Shown here one piece after another: positions 14,127-24,459 of a stretch of 64,000 bases of DNA; within the stretch, counting starts at the first letter, position 1, and the number at the start of each line of letters is the position of its first letter. The notes beneath the pieces are model-generated. The model made no database searches and was not told the DNA's origin. It saw only the letters and a program-made list of their open reading frames with translations. The stretch is from NCBI GenBank assembly GCA_013398275.1, contig VZSE01002702.1, positions 558,001 to 622,000 on the forward strand, given 5' to 3'. This stretch comes from Promerops cafer (Eukaryota; Chordata; Aves; Passeriformes; Nectariniidae). Made by a program: the position numbers and the translations under genes.

Positions 14127-15544
14127 AGGAGACTAGTACTCTGTCTGTCCCCACTCCCAAGCTGTGTTTTTCAGGACAAATTGTCACTATTTCAACCAAA
14201 GTTACCTTTCTTTAAAAATATACTTTAGCTTAACTGAAAAAATGTGGTTTTCTTCTTAACTCCATCCATACTGGGCTGTACTTGCAACTTTGGCCATTAA
14301 ACAGCAAAATATGTCCTGAATAAAAACCTGGAAGTGTAGCATATGTTTCCCTGTGTGGTATATATTCCATTTTAATTTCTACTTAATTGTTTAATAGGGA
14401 CACACTGATCCATCTTAAGATTAGTTTCCAGGCTCAGGTTTTTATTTTGCATTTACTTCATATCTGTGCAATATTTTAAAAGAGATCTGAGAGTTGTTAA
14501 GCTGTTAAGGAAAGTTAAAATGCTTTTGATTATTAAAAATTTGAGTGCAAAGCTAAATAGAAGTGATTGGTTTGTCATCTAATTTTGTTCTAAGTAGCTT
14601 TTGGTCCTTAAATTATCTTTGATTTCATATCAACCACAAGCAGAAGATGCGAGTTTCACAAGAATACGAAAGGTTATCTTTCTGAAGCCTGTGGGGACTA
14701 GTTAGTGTAGATTGAATATATAAACAAACCTTCCTATGAACTACATCCACAATGATTATTAAGAGATCATGATGCTTAACATTAATTGTCCTCCATTTAC
14801 ACAATACATGTGTGCATAACACAGTACACAGGTTATTTTCATTTTTTTAAATAAAAGTAAGGAATCACTCAAAAAGCCCAGAGTTATGGCTGCTGTTCTT
14901 AAATATGTACTTCTACTGCTGAGCTCTGATTTTTTCAGCTTCTGTGATTTTTTTTCCTCTTGCTCTTAATAATCTATACATAATTTCACTCACAGAATTT
15001 ACATTTCTGTTTGGATTTTCATAACACTTTGTCTCTTCTATTTCTCAGAGAGAAGAGGGAAATAAAGGTGGTGAGTGTAAATGAGGAAAAAAGGGACTGA
15101 AGAGCAGAAGAACTGAGGAACTGGTTCTCCATTTATACTATCCCTTTTATTTCCATTCAACAACTTGGTATGAAATCACCGTTTGTCTCTTCTATTCTCC
15201 CTTTATTCACAGTACCTGTGCTCTTTTACAGCACTTTCACCAAGACCACTTTCATCTGAGGGATGAGCAGTGTGGTTCAGCTGAGCACCATCACCAACCA
15301 CAGACCTGACAGCATTCAAAAAAATGTTGTGACGCTATTCTGTTTTGTCTGAGCTCATCTCTGCATTTGGGCATTCCAAACAGGATGACAAAAAAAAGCA
15401 CCACAATATTGATGGGAAAAGCTACTCAAATTGATGGCAAGTGCTAGTGGGTTTTTTTTTGTTGGGGTTACCATTCTTATGAGATTTTTTGCCAAGTCTC
15501 TACACGTAAATGCGAAGCAAGTTCGTATGAGGCTTCAAATGGGA

Positions 15545-15567
15545 TTTCCTTGTTTGAAACAAGGAAA
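15545..15567. repeat. Perfect 11-bp inverted repeat with 1-base centre
   Basis: TTTCCTTGTTT and AAACAAGGAAA are exact reverse complements around a single G at 15556. The arms also contain a forkhead-like TGTTT/AAACA core on each strand. The structure could extrude a cruciform or bind a symmetric dimer. A second, imperfect palindrome lies about 110 bases to the right. Confidence 0.85.
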
Positions 15568-15673
15568 GGGACATATAAACTTTGAAAGCTGTTTCTATAG
15601 AATTCACCTAATTTTCTTCCCACAGCATAGTATATTATTTATTTTTTGAGAAAATACCAAAATAAGCATACTG

Positions 15674-15708
15674 GAAGCTTTCCTTTACTGCATAAAAGGA
15701 AGCTTTTT
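15674..15708. repeat. Imperfect inverted repeat (hairpin with one bulge)
   Basis: AAGCTTTCCTTT pairs with AAAGGAAGCTT across a 7-base loop (ACTGCAT), leaving one unpaired T in the left arm. It is too short for a typical microRNA precursor. Confidence 0.6.
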
Positions 15709-18339
15709 CTACTCACAGTTTTAATTGCTAATCATCAGCTTGCTTACAGTATTGACTGGTATTTATGTCATCATCACTCAATATCTGAAATCAATAGCTA
15801 CAGGGTTCATTGAATGTTTCTTTTTTCTTTTTTTGCAATCACATCTAATGATTTAATAATCTGAAAGAGATTAAAAAATGTACTGGTTAACATTTGTAGT
15901 GGCTATTCTTGGATCTCCCCAGAAAAACCTGAAGTTGTAGTAACAACTCAGAACTTCCAGTGTGAAAATGGAAGAAGCAAGCTACCAGCCAACTTAGCTC
16001 ATGTACTTTACTAGATTTGGAAGTGTTTAAAAGTGAGAAGCCCCTGAGGGAAGCATAGTTGTACAGTTTCAAGACTATTTTATGACTATGTTCCAATATA
16101 TGCAACAAGGCAAGATATAGTGAATAAGAAATCAGGTATACATTTCAAATAAAGGACAAAAAGAGTTCTTCAATAACTTCAAAATAAATTAAGTATTTCG
16201 TCTCATATAGAGTATGTTTATCTTTCTGTGTAGCCTATAAGTCTTCAAATAATTCTCTGTGAAGGTTACTTAACTCTTTAAAAGTTTTTTCATCTTTCTT
16301 TGCTGTTACGGATTTCTCAGGAAACATATTTTTCATTTTACATCTGACTTATGCAGTTTGCATTAACCAGAATCTCGGATTAAAATGAAATATTTCAGCT
16401 GTAACATAACACATGCTGGACAACTATAGAGTACCCTCACTACCTTTAAAGATTCAATCATTTACTTTAAAAAGACAAACTTTTGGGCCCTGTTCTTCAT
16501 AAGCTTCACCCTCTGTGGTGTGTTTTGAGCTATTTGGCTGAAACAGAAAACTGGCTTTGCTTCACTGACAACAAGTGATGCAGTTGGGACTAGCCTGCCC
16601 TCAACAGGGGTTTTGGTGAATGGAGCAATGACATAGGAAAAATGGAATAAATATTCAGTATAATACCTGATGGATTTCATCAGCATCATTTGAGTTGTAC
16701 GTTCACCAAAACTGAATTTGATGCAGGACCAAGCTGCTAAAATGTAGGGTGCAAGTATGTCAACTCAAAGTTCAATCCTAACAGGAAAAAGCTGTCAAGC
16801 GATGTATTTTTTTGTGTATTAACAATGGCACAGAACAACTGTGACATGCCAGTGATTGCTACAAGTACCCAGACACCATGGTGATAATTGCAGTGTAAAA
16901 TCACCAGAGAGCAAACAAGATTGCTGGAACTAATAGGAACATGGTTTCATTCAGAACCCAGTGCGGATGTCTATCTGTAATGGAATTGCTTTTCAATACT
17001 TCTGTGAAATAATGCTGATTATTAGTCATGAATTTTTATATTAGTATGTTCCATTTATTTAACTAAAGATAGACACTTTCAATTTCATTTGCTCTCATCT
17101 GCCCATTTCTTACTATGGCCTAATTTATTCTGTTTGGTGACTCAAGTACAGATAAACTAATAAATGGATGCTTGATTCCAGATCTGAAGCACAATTGTAC
17201 ATTTGACTAAAATAGAAGCTGTTTTTCTCCTTGAGTGCTATGATCAGGATACAAAGAAATGAAAGAAAGTGTCATATTTGAATTATTAAAAAACTAAATT
17301 CTGGAAGTACTAATTCATCTTCCCTAAAAAAACCTGACTGATTGAGCATGCTATTAGAGCTGTTGTTTCACCTATGAGACCTACATATCTCCTAGGCTGG
17401 GCACAATCAGGCAGAACCAACTTGTGAATTAAGCTAGAATTGCCTCCTGAAAAATGGTAACATGGTGCCAGCAAGTCTTCACAGACACTTGTACTTGCTG
17501 AATTAATCTGGCAAAGTCTTTAAAGTAACAACTACTGAAGAGGAAAAACCGCCTTGAGTTCCAACCAGAAGGTAGTATTCCTCTCACAAATTCCTTGAGA
17601 ACCTCAGATAGTCATTTGGGTCACTGCTCATGGACAACAAGGAGTTCTGCCCTTTAATTCTGGACTCCAAATCAATCACTGCCTACTTCTGCCCACTAAA
17701 ACTAGCTTAGCCTCTAGAAAGCTAAATATTAGACAGCAAAATTTGAATGAGGTGCATCCCACCTTAAATGTCTTAGATTTTGCTGAATTTCCTGCTGATG
17801 TTTTTATTTAGAAAGCTGTCGTTTTCTCTAATAAGCAGTTGTTATCCAGGTCTAATTGCCCTGAAGGTACAAGGATGCTGTTATCCAAAAGTAATAATGG
17901 GAAGCTCTTCACATTCTGCAGGAAGCATTTATCCTTGTCTAATTCTAATCTGACTGTTTGAAGCAATGTCAGATCTTCCTGGCATTTCTGTTCTCTCTTA
18001 ACCTATCTTTTGCACTACCTATTTCCAGGAAGAGACTAGAACAGAACATAAAATGAGCACTAATGAGGATAAAATGATTAACTAAGTGTTGATTACTGTG
18101 TTATTATATGCACACTTAAAGAGCGCTCTTGCAGTTGCGTAAAACACTTCTAGAAGCCAAGTCTGTGACAAAAATACAGCCATTTCTTGGGGACAGAATT
18201 ATCACTTTGATTTTCATTCCAGATGACTGCTGATGATAGCTGGGAAACTCGCTACCTACAACAGCCTCACCCTGGTAAATGAGTGGCTCCAGAGCACCTG
18301 TCTTTTGCCATCTGCCCTCCGGGTGGTTATTTCACTTAC

Positions 18340-18442
18340 CCTCTGGCTGGTATTGTGCTATGATCGTTACCGTCTGCCCCGCTCCTTTGAGCGCAGCCGC
18401 AGCCTGCTCATGGGTAGCACCTCGGAGATCAATGCCGTTCAC
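18340..18442 (-). CDS. DLG2: DLG2 coding exon: second half of PDZ3
   Basis: A 103-bp exon of the PSD-93 scaffold, a membrane-associated guanylate kinase at postsynaptic sites. PDZ3 of this family binds C-terminal peptides such as those of neuroligins. The exon reads 34 codons, VNGIDLRGATHEQ...TIIAQYQPE, plus one base. Residues 11-22 (HEQAAAALKGAG) form the second PDZ helix. His11 is the residue that selects Ser/Thr at ligand position -2 in class I PDZ domains. TVTIIAQY is the last strand. The acceptor is a pyrimidine-rich tract ending GCGCAG just above 18442; the donor is GTAAGT at 18339-18334. The exon enters in phase 0 and leaves after one base of an Asp or Glu codon, matching the known PE-D/E junction. 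QYQPE and NGIDLRGA favour DLG2; paralogues have QYRPE or QYKPE. Skipping this exon would shift the frame. Confidence 0.95.
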
Positions 18443-19355
18443 CTGCGCACGGAACGAAGACAACAACAGGTATGAGCAGTTTGACACCAGACAGGGAGAC
18501 AGAAGCGCGGTTCTATCGCGAATATCCAATGGATATAAAGGCCAGATGGGTGCCCAGATGCAGAAGCAAAGTACAAAATCAAAAAGGTTGAGAGGAAATC
18601 TCCTATGGGAGGAACCTTCCTATGACCGGCCAAGAGGATACGCACCAGTACCACTCACCGCACAGTTTGACTGTGCTTATCCATGAAGATTCTCTAGACC
18701 ACTATTTTTGGGTGTTTCCTGCTCTACTTAGTTTACATTTCTGGGTTATCTCTTCATCAAGCAATATCACTTAATATATTAAGTTCAAAAGATAAATTTT
18801 CGGTGATACTTGAAGGTCACTGAAGAATACTGCAAGCAAAGAAGCTGCTCCTTCAGTCAAACTCTGCAGGCCCAGTCAGTAGCATCAGGAAACCCAGAGA
18901 TACATAGACCGTGTCTAAAAAAAGCTGCTGGCTGCAGAACTTTTAGAGCAAAAACCCCATCTACTGTTTTCTGTTCATGCAACCCCTCCAACTATTGCCT
19001 GGAAATATTCCTCGTGTGTGCCTGTATCTTGCACACAACAGCAATGGAGTTGCTATCAGACACAGCTTCCTCAACTCTGGCTGTGGAACAGCCACACAGC
19101 TTTCCGTATGGTTTCTTAACCATTTTTGGCTGCACAAGAAATGGAAGAGGAACAGAGCAGAACAAAGGAGGAAATCCACCCCTAAAACTCAGGGGCAGTT
19201 TCAGAACTCTTTGGATTTGTATTTGTGATACATGCTTCGTCAACAGTATCCCACGGAAGAGACAGAATTCACATACAGATTTATTAACTGCTCCAGTAAC
19301 TTGAATCCTGCTTTCCAGTAGGTGCATTACTGTCTGGCTGTACTGAAGTATGTGA

Positions 19356-19414
19356 GATTTATTTATGTGTTTATGTTTGTATGTATGTATTTGTTTATTT
19401 ATGTATGTATCTGT
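19356..19414. repeat. (TATG/TTTA)n tetranucleotide repeat
   Basis: An impure tetranucleotide microsatellite alternating TTTA, TGTTTATG and TATG units over about 58 bases. Confidence 0.85.
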
Positions 19415-19885
19415 CTTTCCTCTCACCACTACAAGTTTCCACTAAATAATATTTTAGTGAAGAACAGGAAACTTTTGACATGTAACAACCTCAGCAGGAC
19501 AGAAACCCAATTACTGAAGAAAAGGAAAAGAAAGGAAATAAAGGCCAGGGAGAGGAAAGACAACCATGCCATATGAAGCGAACATGCAAAACACTAGACA
19601 CAAATCCTCAGCTACAGACAAGTATTTGTGTTTATGTTTACCAAGTACTATTGAAAGATGGCTAAGATCATATTGAAAAAAGGTTTTTTTTTTAAATTTA
19701 ATTTTTAACAACTTTTAAAGGATTACAAAAATAAATTTGATTCCATAGAACTTTTTAAGTAACAGCTATTGGGTCTGTTATGAATATATTTATTTGGGTC
19801 AATAATGTTTAGAAACTGCCCCATCTTAACATGCTTTCATCCAATTTTAGAGAATATGATGTTTTGAGACACAATTATTATTTAC

Positions 19886-20100
19886 CATAGAATCACAGAG
19901 TCATAGAATAGTTTGGGTTGGAAGGGAACTTTAAAACGCCTCTGCAATGAACCAGGACATCTTCAACTAGACCATGTGGCTCAGAGTCCTGTCCATCCTG
20001 TCCTTGAATGTTTCCAGGGATGGAGCACCCACCACTTCTCTGGGTAACCTGTGCCAGTGTCTCACCACTGTCAACATAAAAAATTTCTTCCTTATTTTCA
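19886..20100 (-). mobile_element. CR1 LINE 3' end, diverged
   Basis: It opens CATAGAATCACAGAGTCATA, then TTTGGGTTGGAAGGGAACTT. The CTGCCATGGGCAGGGACA block has decayed to CTGCAATGAACCAGGACA. TCCAGGGATGGAGCACCCAC, GGTAACCTGTGCCAGTGTCT and AATTTCTTCCTTATTTTCAT follow. Minus orientation; more eroded than the copy at 9.1 kb. Confidence 0.92.
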
Positions 20101-23100
20101 TGACAAAATCCAGTCCTTACTAGTATGCAAACAACATTTAGACTATTACTATTAGAAAAACTAATTTGTGATAACAGTTATATAAAGCCCAGGAGACACG
20201 ACAGCTTCTGATCCAGACGACTGCATGATGCTGTAGAACTGTTGACTGCACACAGAAATTATGAGCATGGGGCAACTAGAACGTGATAAACGTCATAATT
20301 TAACACAGGAGTTCTCAGTTGTCCCATCTCCCTGGGATGTTATAATGGCTGGTAGGAGCTTTCCAAAAAATGAGCCAAAGGCTCAAAAGCTGTCATTGAA
20401 GTTGTGCACTGAAACCTCTGGGAAACACTCACTGAAATTCAGTTGAGGAATATATGACCCTAGAGAGCAATAATTAAGAGCATTCTAAAAGAACAAAGGA
20501 GAGAAGCAGAACTTTCAGTGCCATAAAAATCTAACATATTTCAATCTACAACAGTGAAAATACCTGAAGAGGAAGATGATGTTAACTAGGACTTTGCAAC
20601 ACCTGTTGAGAATACCAGCTTCCTGTAAGGCACACAAATTAGGGTACTGAAGTAGAAAAAGAGGTGCTGTTCCCTACCTTTTCTCAGTGATGGTGCTTTG
20701 ACACTTGATGCTGCATTGCATTGAGCACAGATGTACCAGAACTACAATTACTCAATAACTGTATAATAAGTTTTGTGAAGTGTGAGCGGAATTCCTAAAT
20801 TTAACAACAGTGCCTATATCATGACATAAAGGAAATATCAGCCTTGATTCGTAACTGGAGTTCCTTGAGAGTCCCACAAAAGCATAGCATGATCTGAAGA
20901 AAAGCTTAAAGGAACACGCCTGAATTCCTGAGTTCCTGAGTTGGGGAGATGGATATGGTTTATGTCACCTGGTCAGTATTAGGAGGTCCCAAGAAAAAAA
21001 AAAATCCTAATTTTGTTCAGGCTTAAGCTCAAAGACTATGAGAGGGCACAAGCCTTTCTTAAGCAATATAGGAAAACATGGTGGTGGTCTGTGAAGTCAT
21101 GTTAATAGAAGACTTAAACATCATTAATAAATCCCAATAATCTCTCTACAGATAAAAGGAGAGAATGTATGAAAGAATAAGAAAATCACATGCTTATTCT
21201 CTTTCTCCTCTGAGAAACAATAGTTCTATGTCTATGGGAGCTAATAAGTACAATCCTAATAACACATAAAGACTGTGAATGTAAGACAGAAATTTCATTG
21301 AAGTTGTTATACAAATATTTTTCACTTCTCCACAGAAAAACAAGAAGCCACTGAAATGGCAGCTGACTACTTTTTGCCCTTTGCACCCTTGTTCTAGAAG
21401 AAATGATTTCCTGAGGTACAAACACAACACATTGTCATGAATTAATTTCCCTGGAATTAATTTCACTTTTCTGTTAGGATATAGCTGGGGATAGACATTT
21501 GAGGAAGACTTAGAGGCCTGAGTGGCTGAAATCAAAAGAGCAAGGAAAAGAAATGTCAGAGAGAAAATAACACATAAATTCTATCTTCTGCAATTTTTAT
21601 CTAGATCATAATCAAGCCAGGCAAACCAGATTAAGCAATGTTGAACAGGTAAATGACCTGACTACATTAGGTTGCCAAAACAGCAATCTCCCTCTTGAAG
21701 ACACACAGCTGCAGAAAAAAAATCAAATAACTGTTGCCAAATAGGGAGGAAGAGTTCTGTTTGCATGTTATTTTATTCACCAACAGTGACAGAACCTCAC
21801 TGAAGGATAAATGGGTATTAAACTTAGAAATTACTTATGATCTAGTCTGACTTTGTGAAGAACAAGACGAGTAGATGCTAACTTGATTTCTGGGTATCAT
21901 TTCCCCCTATTTAAAAGCAAATGTAATCAACTCCCAAACCTTCTAGTTGAAAACCAGCATATTCACATAGCAACATTAAATCTTGATGAAAGGCAGCATT
22001 AGTTTATATATTTTAATCAAATTTTTACCATCAGACCAAGATGAACAAGAATTCAGAGAGAATAAAATAAATAATACTCTGTCTTGCCTCTTCCTTCAAA
22101 ACAGTATCTTAATTTAATGTCTCCTAATAATTGTGTGCAGTGACATTTTTCCCTGATATGATTTCATTAAAAATTGTTAAATCTGATTAAAATTACTGTT
22201 TTTAATTAATTTAACATAATTTGTGTGAAGAATAATCAGTAAAAGAAAATTTTAAAAAATCAGAAAAAGGTGCAAATGTGTGCAGGAAAGTTTAATAAAT
22301 ATCAAAGGTGTTTTGGTTGGTTGGTTGTTTTTTTCCTATAATAAATGGGCTTGCTTCCTTTAGAATCTATTATACAATAAGCAAAGTAGCTGTTCTGAGC
22401 TGTTCTGCACAGCCCCGGTGTCCTGGCCCAGAATGAACTTGACTGCACAATTTCTGATGCCTAACTTCAAAATGAATTTGACATAATGGAAATAAGAAGA
22501 GCCTGCAGCTTATACTGAAGTCTGTCTCTTCTGCGTGTTTTGAACTGGCAAAAAGCATTTCAAAACCTTAAAAACAAAGAGGAGTGCTGCAACAGAGGAT
22601 TAGAGTTGAAAACTGTGGTCAAAACTAAATTGAGATGGAGAAAAAGATGCAAAAATAGCTCACAGTAATTACTGGGCCTTTGCATTCATTGACTCAAAAT
22701 AAAGCATGATCTTCATTTAATACTGAATCATAATTGAAATGAAAGATCAGATTTACTTTTGGCATAGACTGAACTCTTCTAAAATTGGAAGAGTTATATT
22801 CCCTCTAAAATATTTGAGTGGCCCATATTAGTAGAAATTTGATTGTATTCTGAACAGACTTGTTGCAGTCTGGCTGGCTTCTAGAAAGTGAACGTGATTT
22901 GTATGTAGGTCATTCAAACAGAAGGTAGCAGAATAATCTGCTTTATTTAGCCATTTCTTTCTTTAGGCCACCTTATTTTGTGTTTGTACTGTGGTTATAT
23001 GAATACTTGGAACACCTAGTTGGATTGGAAAAGAAAGGAAAAACATATATTTTCCCTGGTGAGGGAACATAAAGGGTTTATTTTCATCTCTTTTTTAAGT

Positions 23101-23583
23101 TGTCACTGACATAGTACATACTTTTATACACTAAATTAAAAGGTGAAGGAAAGGCATTCTTTTACCACGGAACAAATAATACAGAAGAGTTTTCAAGTTC
23201 TGTCTAAATTCTTCTATTTGTTGAAATAATAAAATAAGAGCTTTTGGTGCCTGAGAAAGCAAACAGAAGTCTGAATAATGACAACTGTTTACAGCCAGAA
23301 TTCCCATTGTTTGCATTAAGAGAAGATACAAAGAACCCTATTTATCTGCCTTAATTCTGCACATCAACTTAAGTATTGTCAAGCACATTATCAAGAGACG
23401 AGAAGAAAGCTGGGCCATGTTCTCCAGCAGTCCTGTTTAGTCACTGGGAATGTAAAACAAGGAACATTGGAAAAAACCCATTAGGGTTGATCTGCCATGA
23501 ACATGTCTGAGGAAACCTTCCTCACAAGCAGGTGGAATAACCATTCTACACAACGTCCCCACACCTCTTGACAACTGACACAG

Positions 23584-23861
23584 TCCACCAAAAAGCACAA
23601 TTCCAAGAAACCAGGAATGTTGCCAAAGTACAGCATTTCAACAGCTTTTTGCGAGGTGAAGGCAACACACCCAGCCTGAGGCCAAGGCTCTGCTGGGTGC
23701 TGCTGGAAGAGCTGGGGAAGTAAAGCAGGGTCAGCACCACGGACACTCTGGGACATGGCTGGGGGCGGCACCCAGCAGGGGAAATGTTGGTATGGGACAG
23801 TCTTTGCCTTGCTACTGAAGGAAAGGTTCACAAGAAAGGAAGAAGGAAAGAAAGACAGAAA
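23584..23861. repeat. Left copy of a near-identical duplication abutting an N
   Basis: This 278-base block (TCCACCAAAAAGCACAATTC ...) recurs at 23863-24131. The copies are nearly identical, except that around the segment after GGGTCAGCAC the left copy has about nine more bases and a few substitutions. The left copy ends just inside a GAAA-type repeat and is cut by a single N. The arrangement suggests two overlapping contigs, perhaps from two alleles, placed end to end. Confidence 0.9.
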
Positions 23862-23862
23862 N
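23862..23862. other. Single ambiguous base (N), probable contig join
   Basis: The N falls exactly where the left duplicate enters the GAAA repeat and the right duplicate restarts. This is typical of an unresolved or minimal-size assembly gap at a microsatellite. Confidence 0.85.
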
Positions 23863-24131
23863 TCCACCAAAAAGCACAATTCCAAGAAACCAGGAATGTT
23901 GCCAAAGTACAGCATTTCAACAGCTTTTTGCGAGGTGAAGGCAACACACCCAGCCTGAGGCCAAGGCTCTGCTGGGTGCTGCTGGAAGAGCTGGGGAAGC
24001 AAAGAGGGGTCAGCACTGGGGACATGGCTGGGGGATGGCACCCAGCAGGGGAAATGTTGGTATGGGACAGTCTTTGCCTTGCTACTGAAGGAAAGGTTCA
24101 CAAGAAAGGAAGAAGGAAAGAAAGACAGAAA
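23863..24131. repeat. Right copy of the duplication abutting an N
   Basis: Second copy of the block at 23584-23861. It continues seamlessly into the long GAAA/GACAGAAA tract that the first copy only begins. Open frames through both copies (about 250-330 codons) combine the duplication with simple repeat and are not genes. Confidence 0.9.
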
Positions 24132-24459
24132 GAAAGAAAGAAAGGAAGACAGAAAAAAAGACAGAAAGGAAGACAGAAAAAAGACAGACAGAAAAAAGAC
24201 AGACAGAAAAAAAGACAGAAAAAAAGACAGAAAGACAGAGAGAGAGAGAGAAAGAGAGAAAGAGAGAAGAAAGAGAGAAGAAAGAGAGAAGAAAGAGAAG
24301 AAAGAGAGAAAGAGAGAAAGAGAGAGAGAGAAAGAGAGAAAGAGAGAAAGAGAGAAAGAGAGAAAGAGAGAAAGAGAGAAAGAGAGAAAGAGAGAAAGAG
24401 AGAGAGAAAGAGAGAAACAGAGAAAGAGAGAAAGAGAGAAAGAGAGAAAAAGAGAGAAA
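24102..24459. repeat. Purine-rich GAAA/GACAGAAA/GAGAGAAA tract
   Basis: A composite microsatellite: GAAG/GAAA, then GACAGAAA, then GAGAGAAA units. Positions 24237-24417 are 181 consecutive purines, and 24419-24459 are purine again after a lone C. Such mirror-symmetric purine tracts can form triplex (H-DNA) structures. In DLG2 pre-mRNA the strand reads as CU-rich repeats with many UCUU motifs, which PTB-family proteins bind. Confidence 0.95.

Larger units (their letters stand above)
1..18339 (-). other. DLG2: DLG2 intron after the PDZ3-completing exon (partial)
   Basis: This is intronic sequence downstream, in the sense of minus-strand transcription, of the exon at 18340-18442. It begins with the donor GTAAGT (plus-strand positions 18334-18339). 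It runs off the left edge, so the intron exceeds 18.3 kb. The next expected DLG2 coding exon, which starts the linker to SH3, was looked for by eye on the minus strand and not found. The content is AT-rich unique DNA with three CR1 ends, one MIR-like fragment, a perfect 11-bp inverted repeat and a GC-richer patch near 0.5-1.1 kb. Open frames here are at most about 100 codons and none is recognised. Confidence 0.85.

Noticed and set aside
18279..18686. 135-codon plus-strand open frame over the second PDZ3 exon
   Set aside because: It is the antisense shadow of the real minus-strand DLG2 exon.
18810..19304. 164-codon plus-strand open frame, with a 145-codon frame opposite it
   Set aside because: Both strands are open at once, with no family resemblance, no splice or promoter context and no codon-level signature. 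It is consistent with chance in intronic DNA.
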